Of a stretch of DNA of 7,659 nucleotides, positions 1 to 5,546 are shown piece after piece. This DNA is from Spirochaetaceae bacterium (GTDB lineage: Bacteria; Spirochaetota; Spirochaetia; Treponematales; Treponemataceae). The notes beneath the pieces were generated by a model. That model was given only the letters and a program-made list of their open reading frames with translations, had not been told where the DNA came from and ran no database searches. Position numbers and translations under genes: made by a program. Position 1 is the stretch's first letter. Each line of letters opens with the position of its first letter. Where the stretch lies: positions 1 through 7,659 of the forward strand of contig JAISTZ010000113.1 of the NCBI GenBank assembly GCA_031272345.1. Direction: 5' to 3'.

Positions 1-971
1 TTAATCCACTCGTCCACGTTCTGGGGGGTGATGAAGTCGATGCCCGTATCTACGACAGCGGGAATCTTCACGCCCATGGAAGCCTGCCACAGCATGAGCA
101 CCGTCATGGAGCCCTGGACACGGGGAACCGTGCAGGAAGAGGCCTGCATCACGCCCTCTTTGATAAGGGTGAGCATTTCGATCTGGTTTTCGAGACCCAC
201 GAGCTTGATCTTTCCAACCTTGCCCGCTTCTTTTATGGCGTTGCCGATGCCGATGGGGGCGGCCGCGTCGCAGCAGACAAAGCCGTTGAGATCCGGGTGC
301 TGGGCGATAATCGCGGCAGCCTGGGACTGGGCTTCCTGGATGTTGTCATTGGAGATGCCGATTGCGACAACCTGGATGCCGGGGTATTTCTTGAGGGCGG
401 CCTGGTGCGCGGCGAAGCGCTCTTCGTGGTTAGCCGCGGTGGGAACCCCCCGCATGATCGCCACCTTGCCCTTCCCGCCGAGGAGATTCGCCAGATAGTC
501 GGAGGCCATGGCCGCCTGCTCGGTGAAGTCGTTCCCCACGGAGCTCAGGCCGGAGCCTTCCGGCGCGGAGGCGTCGAATATCATGACGGGAATACCCTGG
601 GCGCGGATTTCTTCTACCACAGCTTTGTTGGCGTTCCAGTCGTCCGGGTCGAAGGCGATGCCCGCGGGCCTGGTTGCGGCAGCCTGGGATAGAATCGTGT
701 TCTGTTCCGCCACGTCCGGCGTGTTAGGGGCGCGGAAATCCACGATGACCTTGCGGCCCAATTCCCTGCTGAGAACCTGAGCTTCTTCCTGGGCGCCCTT
801 GTTTACTTCGTCGAACCAGGGGTGAACGCCCTTGGGGACCACGATGAAGGTGAGGTCACCCTTGGGGGCAGAGGGAGCCGCGGCTGTTGCGCCGCTGCTC
901 TTTTGAGCACAGCCTGCGCTCACCATGACGATGGCAAGCACAACACACAGGGTAAGAATAAATTTTCTCAT
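1..971 (-). CDS. Sugar ABC transporter substrate-binding lipoprotein (ribose/RbsB type), 3' end cut by window edge
   Basis: Periplasmic binding protein expected to capture a sugar or related ligand outside the cytoplasmic membrane and deliver it to an ABC importer whose genes are not in the window. I translated the minus strand from ATG at 971: 323 codons are visible and the frame is still open at base 1 (two bases of the next codon remain), so the gene is nearly complete for a family of about 310-340 residues. The N-terminus MRKF plus a hydrophobic stretch and VSAGC (Cys21) reads as a lipoprotein signal with a relaxed lipobox, followed by a Ser/Ala-rich tether. The mature part begins GDLTFIVVPKGVHPWF and continues with FDPDDWN, PVMIFDAS, GKVAIMRGVPTAANHEER and VDTGIDFITPQNVDEW, typical of the Peripla_BP_4 family. 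An AGGAGG site lies 5 nt before the ATG and a strong promoter lies upstream. The ligand cannot be read from the sequence. Confidence 0.9.
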   Translation of the reverse strand, partial: MRKFILTLCVVLAIVMVSAGCAQKSSGATAAAPSAPKGDLTFIVVPKGVHPWFDEVNKGAQEEAQVLSRELGRKVIVDFRAPNTPDVAEQNTILSQAAATRPAGIAFDPDDWNANKAVVEEIRAQGIPVMIFDASAPEGSGLSSVGNDFTEQAAMASDYLANLLGGKGKVAIMRGVPTAANHEERFAAHQAALKKYPGIQVVAIGISNDNIQEAQSQAAAIIAQHPDLNGFVCCDAAAPIGIGNAIKEAGKVGKIKLVGLENQIEMLTLIKEGVMQASSCTVPRVQGSMTVLMLWQASMGVKIPAVVDTGIDFITPQNVDEWI

Positions 972-1002
972 TTTTTCCTCCTTATGAGAATAGTTCACTT
1001 TT

Positions 1003-1031
1003 AAAATAGCGCAGCTTTTGCGGTCTGTCAA
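1003..1031 (-). promoter_or_regulatory. Sigma-70-type promoter of the substrate-binding protein gene
   Basis: On the minus strand, TTGACA (1031-1026, perfect -35) is followed after 17 nt by TATTTT (1008-1003, 4/6 match to the -10 consensus). Transcription would start near 996, leaving a leader of about 25 nt containing AGGAGG (982-977). It sits immediately downstream of the dapB stop codon, so the transporter gene can be expressed independently of dapB. No convincing terminator separates the two, so readthrough is also possible. Confidence 0.7.
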
Positions 1032-1035
1032 GCTC

Positions 1036-1815
1036 CTACAGCACGTCCTCCATGCCGTAGAGTCTGCCCCAGGGGAGCTTGCCCTCCGCAAGGAGCGCGG
1101 TGAGGCGCTCCAGAGCCCGCACCGCCCCCACCGCAAAGCCCACACGGTTCCGGGCCGTGTGGGTCATCTCTATGGTGTCCGCCTCGGAATCGAAGATCAC
1201 CCTGTGGGAACCCGGCATACTCCCCACCCTGGAGCTCGAAACCGTGAGCTCCTCCGGATCGGGCCTGCGATGGAGAGTCTCCGTGACAATCCGGGTCTTC
1301 TTTTTGTCCGCCTCCAGGATGAGCCTGGCGATTTCCATGGCCGTGCCCGAGGGGCTGTCGGCCTTCTGGTTGTGGTGGCCCTCCCAGAGGGCGACGTCGT
1401 ATTCGTCATAGTCCGCGAAGAGTCCCGCGGCGTAGGAGGCGACCTTGTAGAACAGGTTGACCCCCAGGGAAAAGTTGGCGCTCCTGAGCACAACCCCGTT
1501 GGTCTTTGCCGCAAGCTCCGCCACCCGGCCCTCCTGGTCCTTCCAGCCCGTGGTTCCCACCACCAGGGGGATTCTCAGGGGCAAGAGAATCTCGATGTTA
1601 TTCACCACCACCGCGGGGTCGGTGAACTCGATCACCCCTTCGGCCCCGCTGATTTTGACGGCCCCGGCCAGGGTTTCCGGCCTGTCCGGGGAATACCGCA
1701 CAAAGGCCGCCTTGTCAAAGGCGTCCATGGTGACCGGCACATTGTGCCCGAGCCGCCTTGCCTCGGCGAGGACCATGCGGCCCATCTTTCCGTACCCTAC
1801 GACAGCTATATTCAT
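1036..1815 (-). CDS. dapB: 4-hydroxy-tetrahydrodipicolinate reductase
   Basis: Cytoplasmic NAD(P)H-dependent reductase that converts 4-hydroxy-tetrahydrodipicolinate to tetrahydrodipicolinate in the diaminopimelate/lysine pathway. The 259-residue product has the usual family length. Visible motifs are the N-terminal nucleotide-binding loop GYGKMG (7-12), VGTTGW (86-91), and the family signature EGHHNQKADSPSGTA at 146-159, with His147/His148 and Lys151 as the expected catalytic and substrate-binding residues. HTARNR near 219-224 and the following AVGAVRALE belong to the C-terminal domain. ATG at 1815 is preceded by AGGAGG (1826-1821). The first bases of that ribosome binding site are the TAG stop codon of the upstream pcnB-methylase gene, so translation is probably coupled and the genes are probably co-transcribed. 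The short GYGKMG-type N-terminus, in place of the GAxGRMG of proteobacterial enzymes, is shared with DapB of Bacteroidetes and spirochaetes, from memory. Confidence 0.95.
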   Translation of the reverse strand: MNIAVVGYGKMGRMVLAEARRLGHNVPVTMDAFDKAAFVRYSPDRPETLAGAVKISGAEGVIEFTDPAVVVNNIEILLPLRIPLVVGTTGWKDQEGRVAELAAKTNGVVLRSANFSLGVNLFYKVASYAAGLFADYDEYDVALWEGHHNQKADSPSGTAMEIARLILEADKKKTRIVTETLHRRPDPEELTVSSSRVGSMPGSHRVIFDSEADTIEMTHTARNRVGFAVGAVRALERLTALLAEGKLPWGRLYGMEDVL

Positions 1816-1824
1816 GGGTTCCTC

Positions 1825-3906
1825 CTAAAAAGAGCGCGCTCCCGCGGCCCTCTGCAAATTCGCCGTGTTCCGTTCCCAGAACACGCCCCCGGAATACCCC
1901 TGGATGGCCCTGTCCGTTTCCGCCAGACAAAGCCGTTTTTCCGCCAGGCAGCAGTATTCCTCATTTATTTCGATGCCGATGAAATTGCGGCCCAGTTTCT
2001 TTGCCGCAACCGATGTGGCGCCGGAGCCCAGGAACGGGTCCACCACGAGCCCCCCCGGGGGGCAGCTTGCCAGAAGGAGCTTCGCCAGGAGCTTCTCCGG
2101 TTTTTGGGCCGGGTGGTCCGTGTTCTCCCGCATGGACCAGTAGGGCACCGAAATGTCGTCCCAGAAATTTCCGGGATGGGTCAGCCGGAAATTCCCCCCC
2201 GGCGTCCGCTCCCAGTCCTTGGGCTTCCCGTCCTCCGTGTACGGCGCCAGGACCCGCCGCTTTTGTTTGACCGCCCCCAGGTCGAAGTAGTAGCTCCTGC
2301 CGGTTGTGCCGAACCAGATGTCCTCGCAGGAGTTCTTCCAGTTTGACCCGGCCCCCCTCCCCTTCTCCCGCTGCCAGACGATCCTGTTGCGGACCGTCGT
2401 GTGGGCCTTCAGGAGCCGGTAGACCGCGGAGGAGCTCCTCCAGTCCCCGCAGACGTACACCGACCCCCCGGGCTTCAGGGCGCCCAGCAGGGCGGGAAAG
2501 AAGCTCTCCAGGTAGTTCAGGTAGGACTCGTCGTCGGTTCTGGAGAACTTTAAGCCCCTGAAATCCTTGTCAAGATTATAGGGCGGGTCGATAAAAAGCA
2601 AGTCCGCGCACCCCTGGGGCAGCCTGTTCAGGACGGAAAACACATCGCAGCAGAGGGTCCGGTTTGTTATGTCCTCGGCCTTGAGGGGCCCCCCTCCGGG
2701 ATAGACCAGGCGCTGTTTGTACCGGCGGCGCTCCTCCTCCGAGAGGGTCAGGGTTTTGTTCCTGGGGGAGCGTTCCTTCCGCACGGCCGCCCCCTCGCGC
2801 CCGCCCGCGGGCGCGCCCTGGTTTGCCCGCCCCTTCCGGGGCCGCTTTGCCCTGGGCTTGCTCCGTACCCCCAGTTCCCGCAGCACCAGCTTGAGGGCGA
2901 AGTCGAATTCCGTGCGCTGGGGATTCATGGGCAGGATGAAGTTGCGGCAGTGGGTCCAGGTGCGGGCAAAGAGCTCCCCCTGGGCGGTCTCTTCGGCGAT
3001 TTCCCGCTCCCAGTCCGTCAGCCGGAGGATGAAGTCCCTGAGCAGGAACGAGAGCCGCTCCCCGAAGCGCGCGTCCTGGGGGACGGCGTCCAACTCTCCA
3101 AGCCGCTGGAAGTAGTCCCGCCGGTAGCCGGAGTCCTCCAGGAGCAGGACCGACGCGGCGGGCTGCAAAAAAAGATACACCCGGAGCTCGAAGGCCAGGC
3201 TGATGATGCCGCGGGCGTGGCCGCTGTTGATGATTTTGACCAGCTCCTCCGTTATCCGCGAGGGGGACACCTCCGAGAGCAGGTGCACGTGTTTTTTGAT
3301 CGCCTGTTTGAGGGCGAAGGGCAGGGTGAAGCCGCACATGGCCGAGTATTTTATGGCCCGGACCATCCGCACCGGGTCGTCCACGAAGATCGTGGACAGG
3401 GGAATCACCGGCATGATCCGCCGCTTTTGGATGTCCCTGATTCCCCCCACGTAGTCGATCACCTGTTCGTTGATGGGGTCGTAGTAGAGGGCGTTCAGGG
3501 TGAAGTCCCGGCGCTTTACGTCCTCGTCCATGGTGCCGAATTTGTTGCCCACCGTGCCGTCCTCCAGGGACCTGAAGGTGCTCACCTCGAAGATCTTTTC
3601 CCCAAAGACGATGTGCACGAGCCTGAAACGCTTGCCGATTACCCTGGAGTTGCGGAAGATACGCCTGATGTTGGAGGGGGTCGCGCCGGTGACGATGTCG
3701 AAGTCCTTGGGAGTCTTCCCCAGGAGGAGGTCCCTCACCGCGCCGCCGACAATGTACGCGGGGTATCCGCATTGGCGCAACTGGGTGATTATCCGCTTGG
3801 CGTCGCAATCAACCCTGGCGGGGTCAATAGCGTGTTCACTCCGCGTGTAGATGACCGCTTTTTTTTTGATGCCCCCGCCCGGGGTTGATGCGTACCGGTA
3901 TAGCAC
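1825..3906 (-). CDS. PcnB-type poly(A) polymerase fused to a beta-class DNA methyltransferase
   Basis: One uninterrupted 693-residue frame carries two unrelated enzymes. Residues about 18-350 are a class II nucleotidyltransferase of the poly(A) polymerase/CCA-adding superfamily. They show GGAVRDLLLG (54-63), catalytic DFD (68-70), GKRFRLVHIVFG (91-102, a PcnB-like signature), RRDFTLNALYY (132-142) and DDPVRMVRAIKYSA (176-189). Residues 349-400 are a Lys/Arg-rich, probably disordered linker. Residues about 405-665 are a SAM-dependent DNA amino-methyltransferase with DPPY (440-443), HPAQKP (598-603), and DPFLGSG (623-629) followed by NFIGIE. The order DPPY, then target-recognition region, then FxGxG is the beta class, and DPPY usually means N6-adenine methylation. 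Neither half lacks an expected motif. The start is GTG at 3906, 3 nt after the dinB stop, with no visible Shine-Dalgarno, so it may depend on coupling. The N-terminal residues resemble PcnB proteins, which supports this start. No cognate restriction gene is visible. RNA 3'-adenylation and DNA methylation are family inferences. Confidence 0.88.
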   Translation of the reverse strand: MLYRYASTPGGGIKKKAVIYTRSEHAIDPARVDCDAKRIITQLRQCGYPAYIVGGAVRDLLLGKTPKDFDIVTGATPSNIRRIFRNSRVIGKRFRLVHIVFGEKIFEVSTFRSLEDGTVGNKFGTMDEDVKRRDFTLNALYYDPINEQVIDYVGGIRDIQKRRIMPVIPLSTIFVDDPVRMVRAIKYSAMCGFTLPFALKQAIKKHVHLLSEVSPSRITEELVKIINSGHARGIISLAFELRVYLFLQPAASVLLLEDSGYRRDYFQRLGELDAVPQDARFGERLSFLLRDFILRLTDWEREIAEETAQGELFARTWTHCRNFILPMNPQRTEFDFALKLVLRELGVRSKPRAKRPRKGRANQGAPAGGREGAAVRKERSPRNKTLTLSEEERRRYKQRLVYPGGGPLKAEDITNRTLCCDVFSVLNRLPQGCADLLFIDPPYNLDKDFRGLKFSRTDDESYLNYLESFFPALLGALKPGGSVYVCGDWRSSSAVYRLLKAHTTVRNRIVWQREKGRGAGSNWKNSCEDIWFGTTGRSYYFDLGAVKQKRRVLAPYTEDGKPKDWERTPGGNFRLTHPGNFWDDISVPYWSMRENTDHPAQKPEKLLAKLLLASCPPGGLVVDPFLGSGATSVAAKKLGRNFIGIEINEEYCCLAEKRLCLAETDRAIQGYSGGVFWERNTANLQRAAGARSF
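2782..2796 (-). promoter_or_regulatory. Possible internal ribosome binding site and GTG start for the methyltransferase half
   Basis: Within the basic linker an in-frame GTG (2784-2782, codon 375) is preceded by GAGGGGG (2796-2790) with a 5-nt gap. Starting here would give a free methyltransferase of about 319 residues, a normal size for a beta-class enzyme, beginning MRKERSPRNK. There is no other methionine codon between the end of the PcnB region and the DPPY motif. In such GC-rich DNA a purine run could arise by chance, so this is only a candidate. Confidence 0.25.
3859..3867 (-). repeat. A9 homopolymer inside the 5' end of the pcnB-methylase gene
   Basis: Nine consecutive A on the coding strand encode three lysines at codons 14-16 of the fusion gene. 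This is the longest single-base run inside a gene that I noticed in an otherwise GC-rich window. It is a possible site for polymerase slippage. Confidence 0.85.
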
Positions 3907-3909
3907 GAT

Positions 3910-4449
3910 TTATTTTTTTGACAAAAGGGCTACGTTGATACCGGAATAGTCGTTGTCGATTTTGAGTTCGTCAAGAATCTGCGAAACCTGACCTCTGTGA
4001 TGGGTCCCGTGGGCGATGAGCTGGCCGAGCATGAACGACAGGGGCACTTCCGCGGGGTTGCCGCCGTACCAGTCGGTCTTTACGGGCAGGGTGAAGTCCT
4101 TTGGGTCCAGGGCCGACACCAGGTTGACCAGGGCCGTGTCGAGGATCTCCAGATCCGCCGCAAGGGCCCTCCACTGGTCCGGCGACAGGGGACCCTCGGG
4201 CAGCTTCTTGACCGCGCCGGCCGGCTCCAGGGCCTTCAGCGCCGCCGGCCTTCCCCCCAGGGCGCTCTTGTATATGCCCAGGAAGAACCACGTGCCCCCG
4301 GCGATGTGGCGCAGGAGCCCGCTCAGGGAGTGGTAGTAACTGCCCCGCTCTTTTTCCCGTTCCTCGTTGGAAAGCTTGTCCATCAGGGCGTAAATCGTCC
4401 TGTTTGCCCCGGCGTTGTACCGGGCGAACATAAGGTATGTATCTTTCAT
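3910..4449 (-). CDS. DinB/YfiT-family putative metal-dependent protein
   Basis: A 179-residue cytoplasmic four-helix-bundle protein of the DinB superfamily. Members bind a divalent metal through three histidines, and several act as thiol-dependent transferases or hydrolases; the substrate here is unknown. The expected ligands are visible: His48 in LLRHIAGGTWFF, and the HxxxH pair in AHGTHHRGQ (His147 and His151). The frame stays open up to 4491, but ATG at 4449 is preferred. It has GGAGGT (4459-4454) immediately upstream, begins MKDTYLMFARYNAGANR in the way family members do, and lies downstream of the predicted promoter, whereas the 4491 start would lie upstream of the predicted transcription start. 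The gene ends LLSKK-TAA, 3 nt before the GTG of the pcnB-methylase gene and in the same reading frame, so the two are almost certainly co-transcribed. It is not the DNA polymerase IV that shares the name DinB. Confidence 0.85.
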   Translation of the reverse strand: MKDTYLMFARYNAGANRTIYALMDKLSNEEREKERGSYYHSLSGLLRHIAGGTWFFLGIYKSALGGRPAALKALEPAGAVKKLPEGPLSPDQWRALAADLEILDTALVNLVSALDPKDFTLPVKTDWYGGNPAEVPLSFMLGQLIAHGTHHRGQVSQILDELKIDNDYSGINVALLSKK

Positions 4450-4453
4450 GCAG

Positions 4454-4459
4454 ACCTCC
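4454..4459 (-). promoter_or_regulatory. Ribosome binding site that fixes the dinB-like start
   Basis: GGAGGT on the minus strand, 4 nt before ATG 4449. It selects this start over the in-frame ATG at 4491, which has no comparable site. Confidence 0.8.
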
Positions 4460-4470
4460 GTAGTAATTTT

Positions 4471-4509
4471 CCCCCTGTATAGCTCAGACAAAAATTTTTG
4501 TACAGGGGG
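4471..4509. repeat. Nested palindromes overlapping the dinB promoter (operator-like)
   Basis: A perfect 9-bp inverted repeat, CCCCCTGTA (4471-4479) and TACAGGGGG (4501-4509), encloses 21 nt. Inside and overlapping its right arm lies a perfect 14-bp palindrome, ACAAAAATTTTTGT (4488-4501). The array covers the -35, spacer and -10 of the minus-strand promoter. No U-run follows on either strand, so it does not look like an intrinsic terminator. A repressor-binding operator is the simplest reading, but no regulator is encoded nearby. Confidence 0.6.
4476..4504 (-). promoter_or_regulatory. Predicted promoter of the dinB - pcnB/methylase - dapB operon
   Basis: On the minus strand, TGTACA (4504-4499, 4/6 to -35) is followed after 17 nt by TATACA (4481-4476, 4/6 to -10). 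Transcription would begin near 4469, about 20 nt before ATG 4449. Individually moderate hexamers, but spacing and position fit, and the palindromes sit directly on it. Confidence 0.45.
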
Positions 4510-4554
4510 GGCGGGGCACGGTGAAAAACCCGGCGCTTTTTATCGTATTCCTGG

Positions 4555-4584
4555 TTGACAAATCCGGGGGGGAGGTGGTAGCAT
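4555..4584 (+). promoter_or_regulatory. Sigma-70-type promoter of the 107-residue gene
   Basis: TTGACA (4555-4560, perfect -35), 18-nt spacer, TAGCAT (4579-4584, 4/6 to -10). Start would fall near 4591, giving a leader of about 30 nt with AGGA at 4611-4614. It is divergent from the dinB promoter. Confidence 0.6.
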
Positions 4585-4620
4585 TGCGAAAAATTGAAAC
4601 TGTAAGCAAAAGGACGGTCT

Positions 4621-4944
4621 ATGGGTTTTGTTGACAAGGCAAAGGAATACCTGGACACCAGTGTGCGGGTGTCCAAGGACATGCTGGTAAAAGCCGGCGG
4701 CGCGGTTCAGGAGATGGGCGACAAGGGGATGCTCAAGCTGGAAATCACCCGGCTCAAGGGCATGGCAAAAAAGGACTACGAAAAACTCGGGCTCGCGGTC
4801 TACGATTCCCTGGGTGTGCAGAAAGCAAAATCAGTCACCGCAAAAAAAGCGGAAATCGCCGCGCTCCTGGACGAAATTTCCGGTTTGAACGAGTCAATCG
4901 AGGAAAAAACCAGGGCCTTAAACGCGGCGTCCCCCCAGGGATAA
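4621..4944 (+). CDS. Small alpha-helical, coiled-coil-like protein of unknown function
   Basis: I do not recognise a named family. The 107-residue product is charged, Lys/Glu/Ala-rich and apparently all helical, without cysteines, signal peptide or membrane segment. Residues about 1-35 (MGFVDKAKEYLDTSVRVSK) look amphipathic. The stretch LKLEITRLKGMAKKDYEKLG followed by LAVYDSL (about 38-64) resembles the helical segment of small bacterial proteins that elsewhere carry a zinc ribbon, which is absent here. Residues 72-100 form a second helix with heptad-like spacing (AEIAALLDEISGLNESIEE). The gene is supported by its own promoter, AGGA 6 nt before ATG, and codon use like its neighbours. It stands alone, divergent from dinB and convergent with the nitroreductase, with only 6 nt between the stop codons. 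A scaffold or stress-associated cytoplasmic role is possible but is a guess. Confidence 0.75.
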   Translation: MGFVDKAKEYLDTSVRVSKDMLVKAGGAVQEMGDKGMLKLEITRLKGMAKKDYEKLGLAVYDSLGVQKAKSVTAKKAEIAALLDEISGLNESIEEKTRALNAASPQG

Positions 4945-4950
4945 GCGTTT

Positions 4951-5469
4951 TTAGGAAACGTATATCACCTTTTCTTTTTCGTAAAATCCCCGGCTTCCGA
5001 ATCCTTCGTTTGGATAGCCCAGGGCAATCAGATTGAAGGGCGCGAACCCCGCGGGCAGGGCGTCCCCAAGGAGAGCGCCGATGGGGGCCATCCGCTCTTC
5101 GTAGGGAAAGACCCCGCACCAGCATGTGCCCAGGCCCAGGCCCGTTGCCTGGAGGAGGATGTTCTCCGTGGCCGCGGCGCAGTCCTGGGGGATCACCGAG
5201 GGCTCGTCCCCGGGCTCTTTGGGGATGCACACGATGATCGCCGCGGACGCCTGCTTGACCATCCTTGCGTAAGGATGGGCGTCCCCCAGGGCAAGGAGCT
5301 TGTCCCGGTTCGTAACCACGATGAATCTCCAGGGCCGCAGGTGATTCGCCGTGGGGGCCTTCATTGCGGCTTCAAGGATGAGATCGAGCTGGTCCTGGGG
5401 GATGGGTTTGTCCCCGTCCTTGTACTTGCGGACGCTCCGCCGGGCGTTTATTGCTTCTGTTATTGTCAT
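4951..5469 (-). CDS. Nitroreductase-family FMN oxidoreductase
   Basis: A 172-residue flavoprotein of the NADH/NADPH nitroreductase superfamily, expected to bind FMN as a dimer and reduce nitro, quinone or similar acceptors in the cytoplasm; the physiological substrate is not predictable. Visible motifs are RRSVRKY (10-16, FMN phosphate contact), APTANHLRPWRFIVV (38-52), the helix around QDCAAATENILLQA (95-108) leading into GLGTCWCGVFPYEERM (111-127), and ALGYP (149-153) near the C-terminus. The frame stays open to an ATG at 5544, but ATG 5469 is chosen because GGAGG (5478-5474) precedes it and MTITEAINARRSVR is the normal family N-terminus. The extra 25 codons would read through the divergent promoter region. 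It is a single-gene unit, divergent from the Fe-S operon, which might reflect a shared redox response; that is inference only. Cys116 and Cys118 in TCWCG are not a standard cofactor motif. Confidence 0.9.
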   Translation of the reverse strand: MTITEAINARRSVRKYKDGDKPIPQDQLDLILEAAMKAPTANHLRPWRFIVVTNRDKLLALGDAHPYARMVKQASAAIIVCIPKEPGDEPSVIPQDCAAATENILLQATGLGLGTCWCGVFPYEERMAPIGALLGDALPAGFAPFNLIALGYPNEGFGSRGFYEKEKVIYVS

Positions 5470-5473
5470 AGGG

Positions 5474-5478
5474 CCTCC
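5474..5478 (-). promoter_or_regulatory. Ribosome binding site that fixes the nitroreductase start
   Basis: GGAGG on the minus strand, 4 nt before ATG 5469. It supports the 172-residue form over the longer frame beginning at 5544. Confidence 0.75.
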
Positions 5479-5493
5479 ATAAGCGGGCAGGGC

Positions 5494-5522
5494 TTGATTC
5501 TTGTCCGCCGATTCAATAATAT
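5494..5522 (+). promoter_or_regulatory. Predicted promoter of the Fe-S / FAD oxidoreductase / GXGXG operon
   Basis: TTGATT (5494-5499, 4/6), 17-nt spacer, TAATAT (5517-5522, 4/6), in the only AT-rich patch of the 77-nt divergent spacer. Start would be near 5529, and AAGGAA (5535-5540) precedes the ATG by 6 nt. The same AT-rich patch reads TATATT on the minus strand and may also serve the nitroreductase, but I could not pair it with a good -35. Confidence 0.4.
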
Positions 5523-5546
5523 ACAAAAAAAGGAAAGGAAGCAACC

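Noticed and set aside
1018..2346. Long open frame (442 codons) on the plus strand opposite dapB and the methylase
   Set aside because: It is antisense to two genes with clear family motifs, has no ribosome binding site and gives a Pro/Arg/His-rich product typical of shadow frames in GC-rich DNA.
2576..3808. 410-codon alternative minus-strand frame inside the pcnB region
   Set aside because: It is out of frame with the PcnB motifs, its translation is low-complexity Arg/Gly/Pro-rich, and the overlapping frame has full family conservation.
2950..3888. 312-codon plus-strand frame opposite pcnB
   Set aside because: Antisense shadow with no start signals and no recognisable motif.
3906..4504. Possibility that DinB here is the SOS DNA polymerase IV
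   Set aside because: The product is a 179-residue helical protein with the AHGTHHRGQ metal motif of the DinB/YfiT superfamily and has no Y-family polymerase motifs.
4505..4577. G-runs (GGGGGGGCGGGG and CCGGGGGGGAGG) as a G-quadruplex or switch
   Set aside because: The runs are separated by about 50 nt and do not give four well-spaced G-tracts; more likely base composition.
4446..4682. 78-codon minus-strand frame spanning the divergent promoter region
   Set aside because: It overlaps the dinB start, both promoters and the start of the 107-residue gene; no ribosome binding site or family resemblance.
4946..4960. Small hairpin CGTTT-TTAGG-AAACG between the convergent genes
   Set aside because: A five-base AT-rich stem mostly inside the nitroreductase 3' end, too weak to call a bidirectional terminator.
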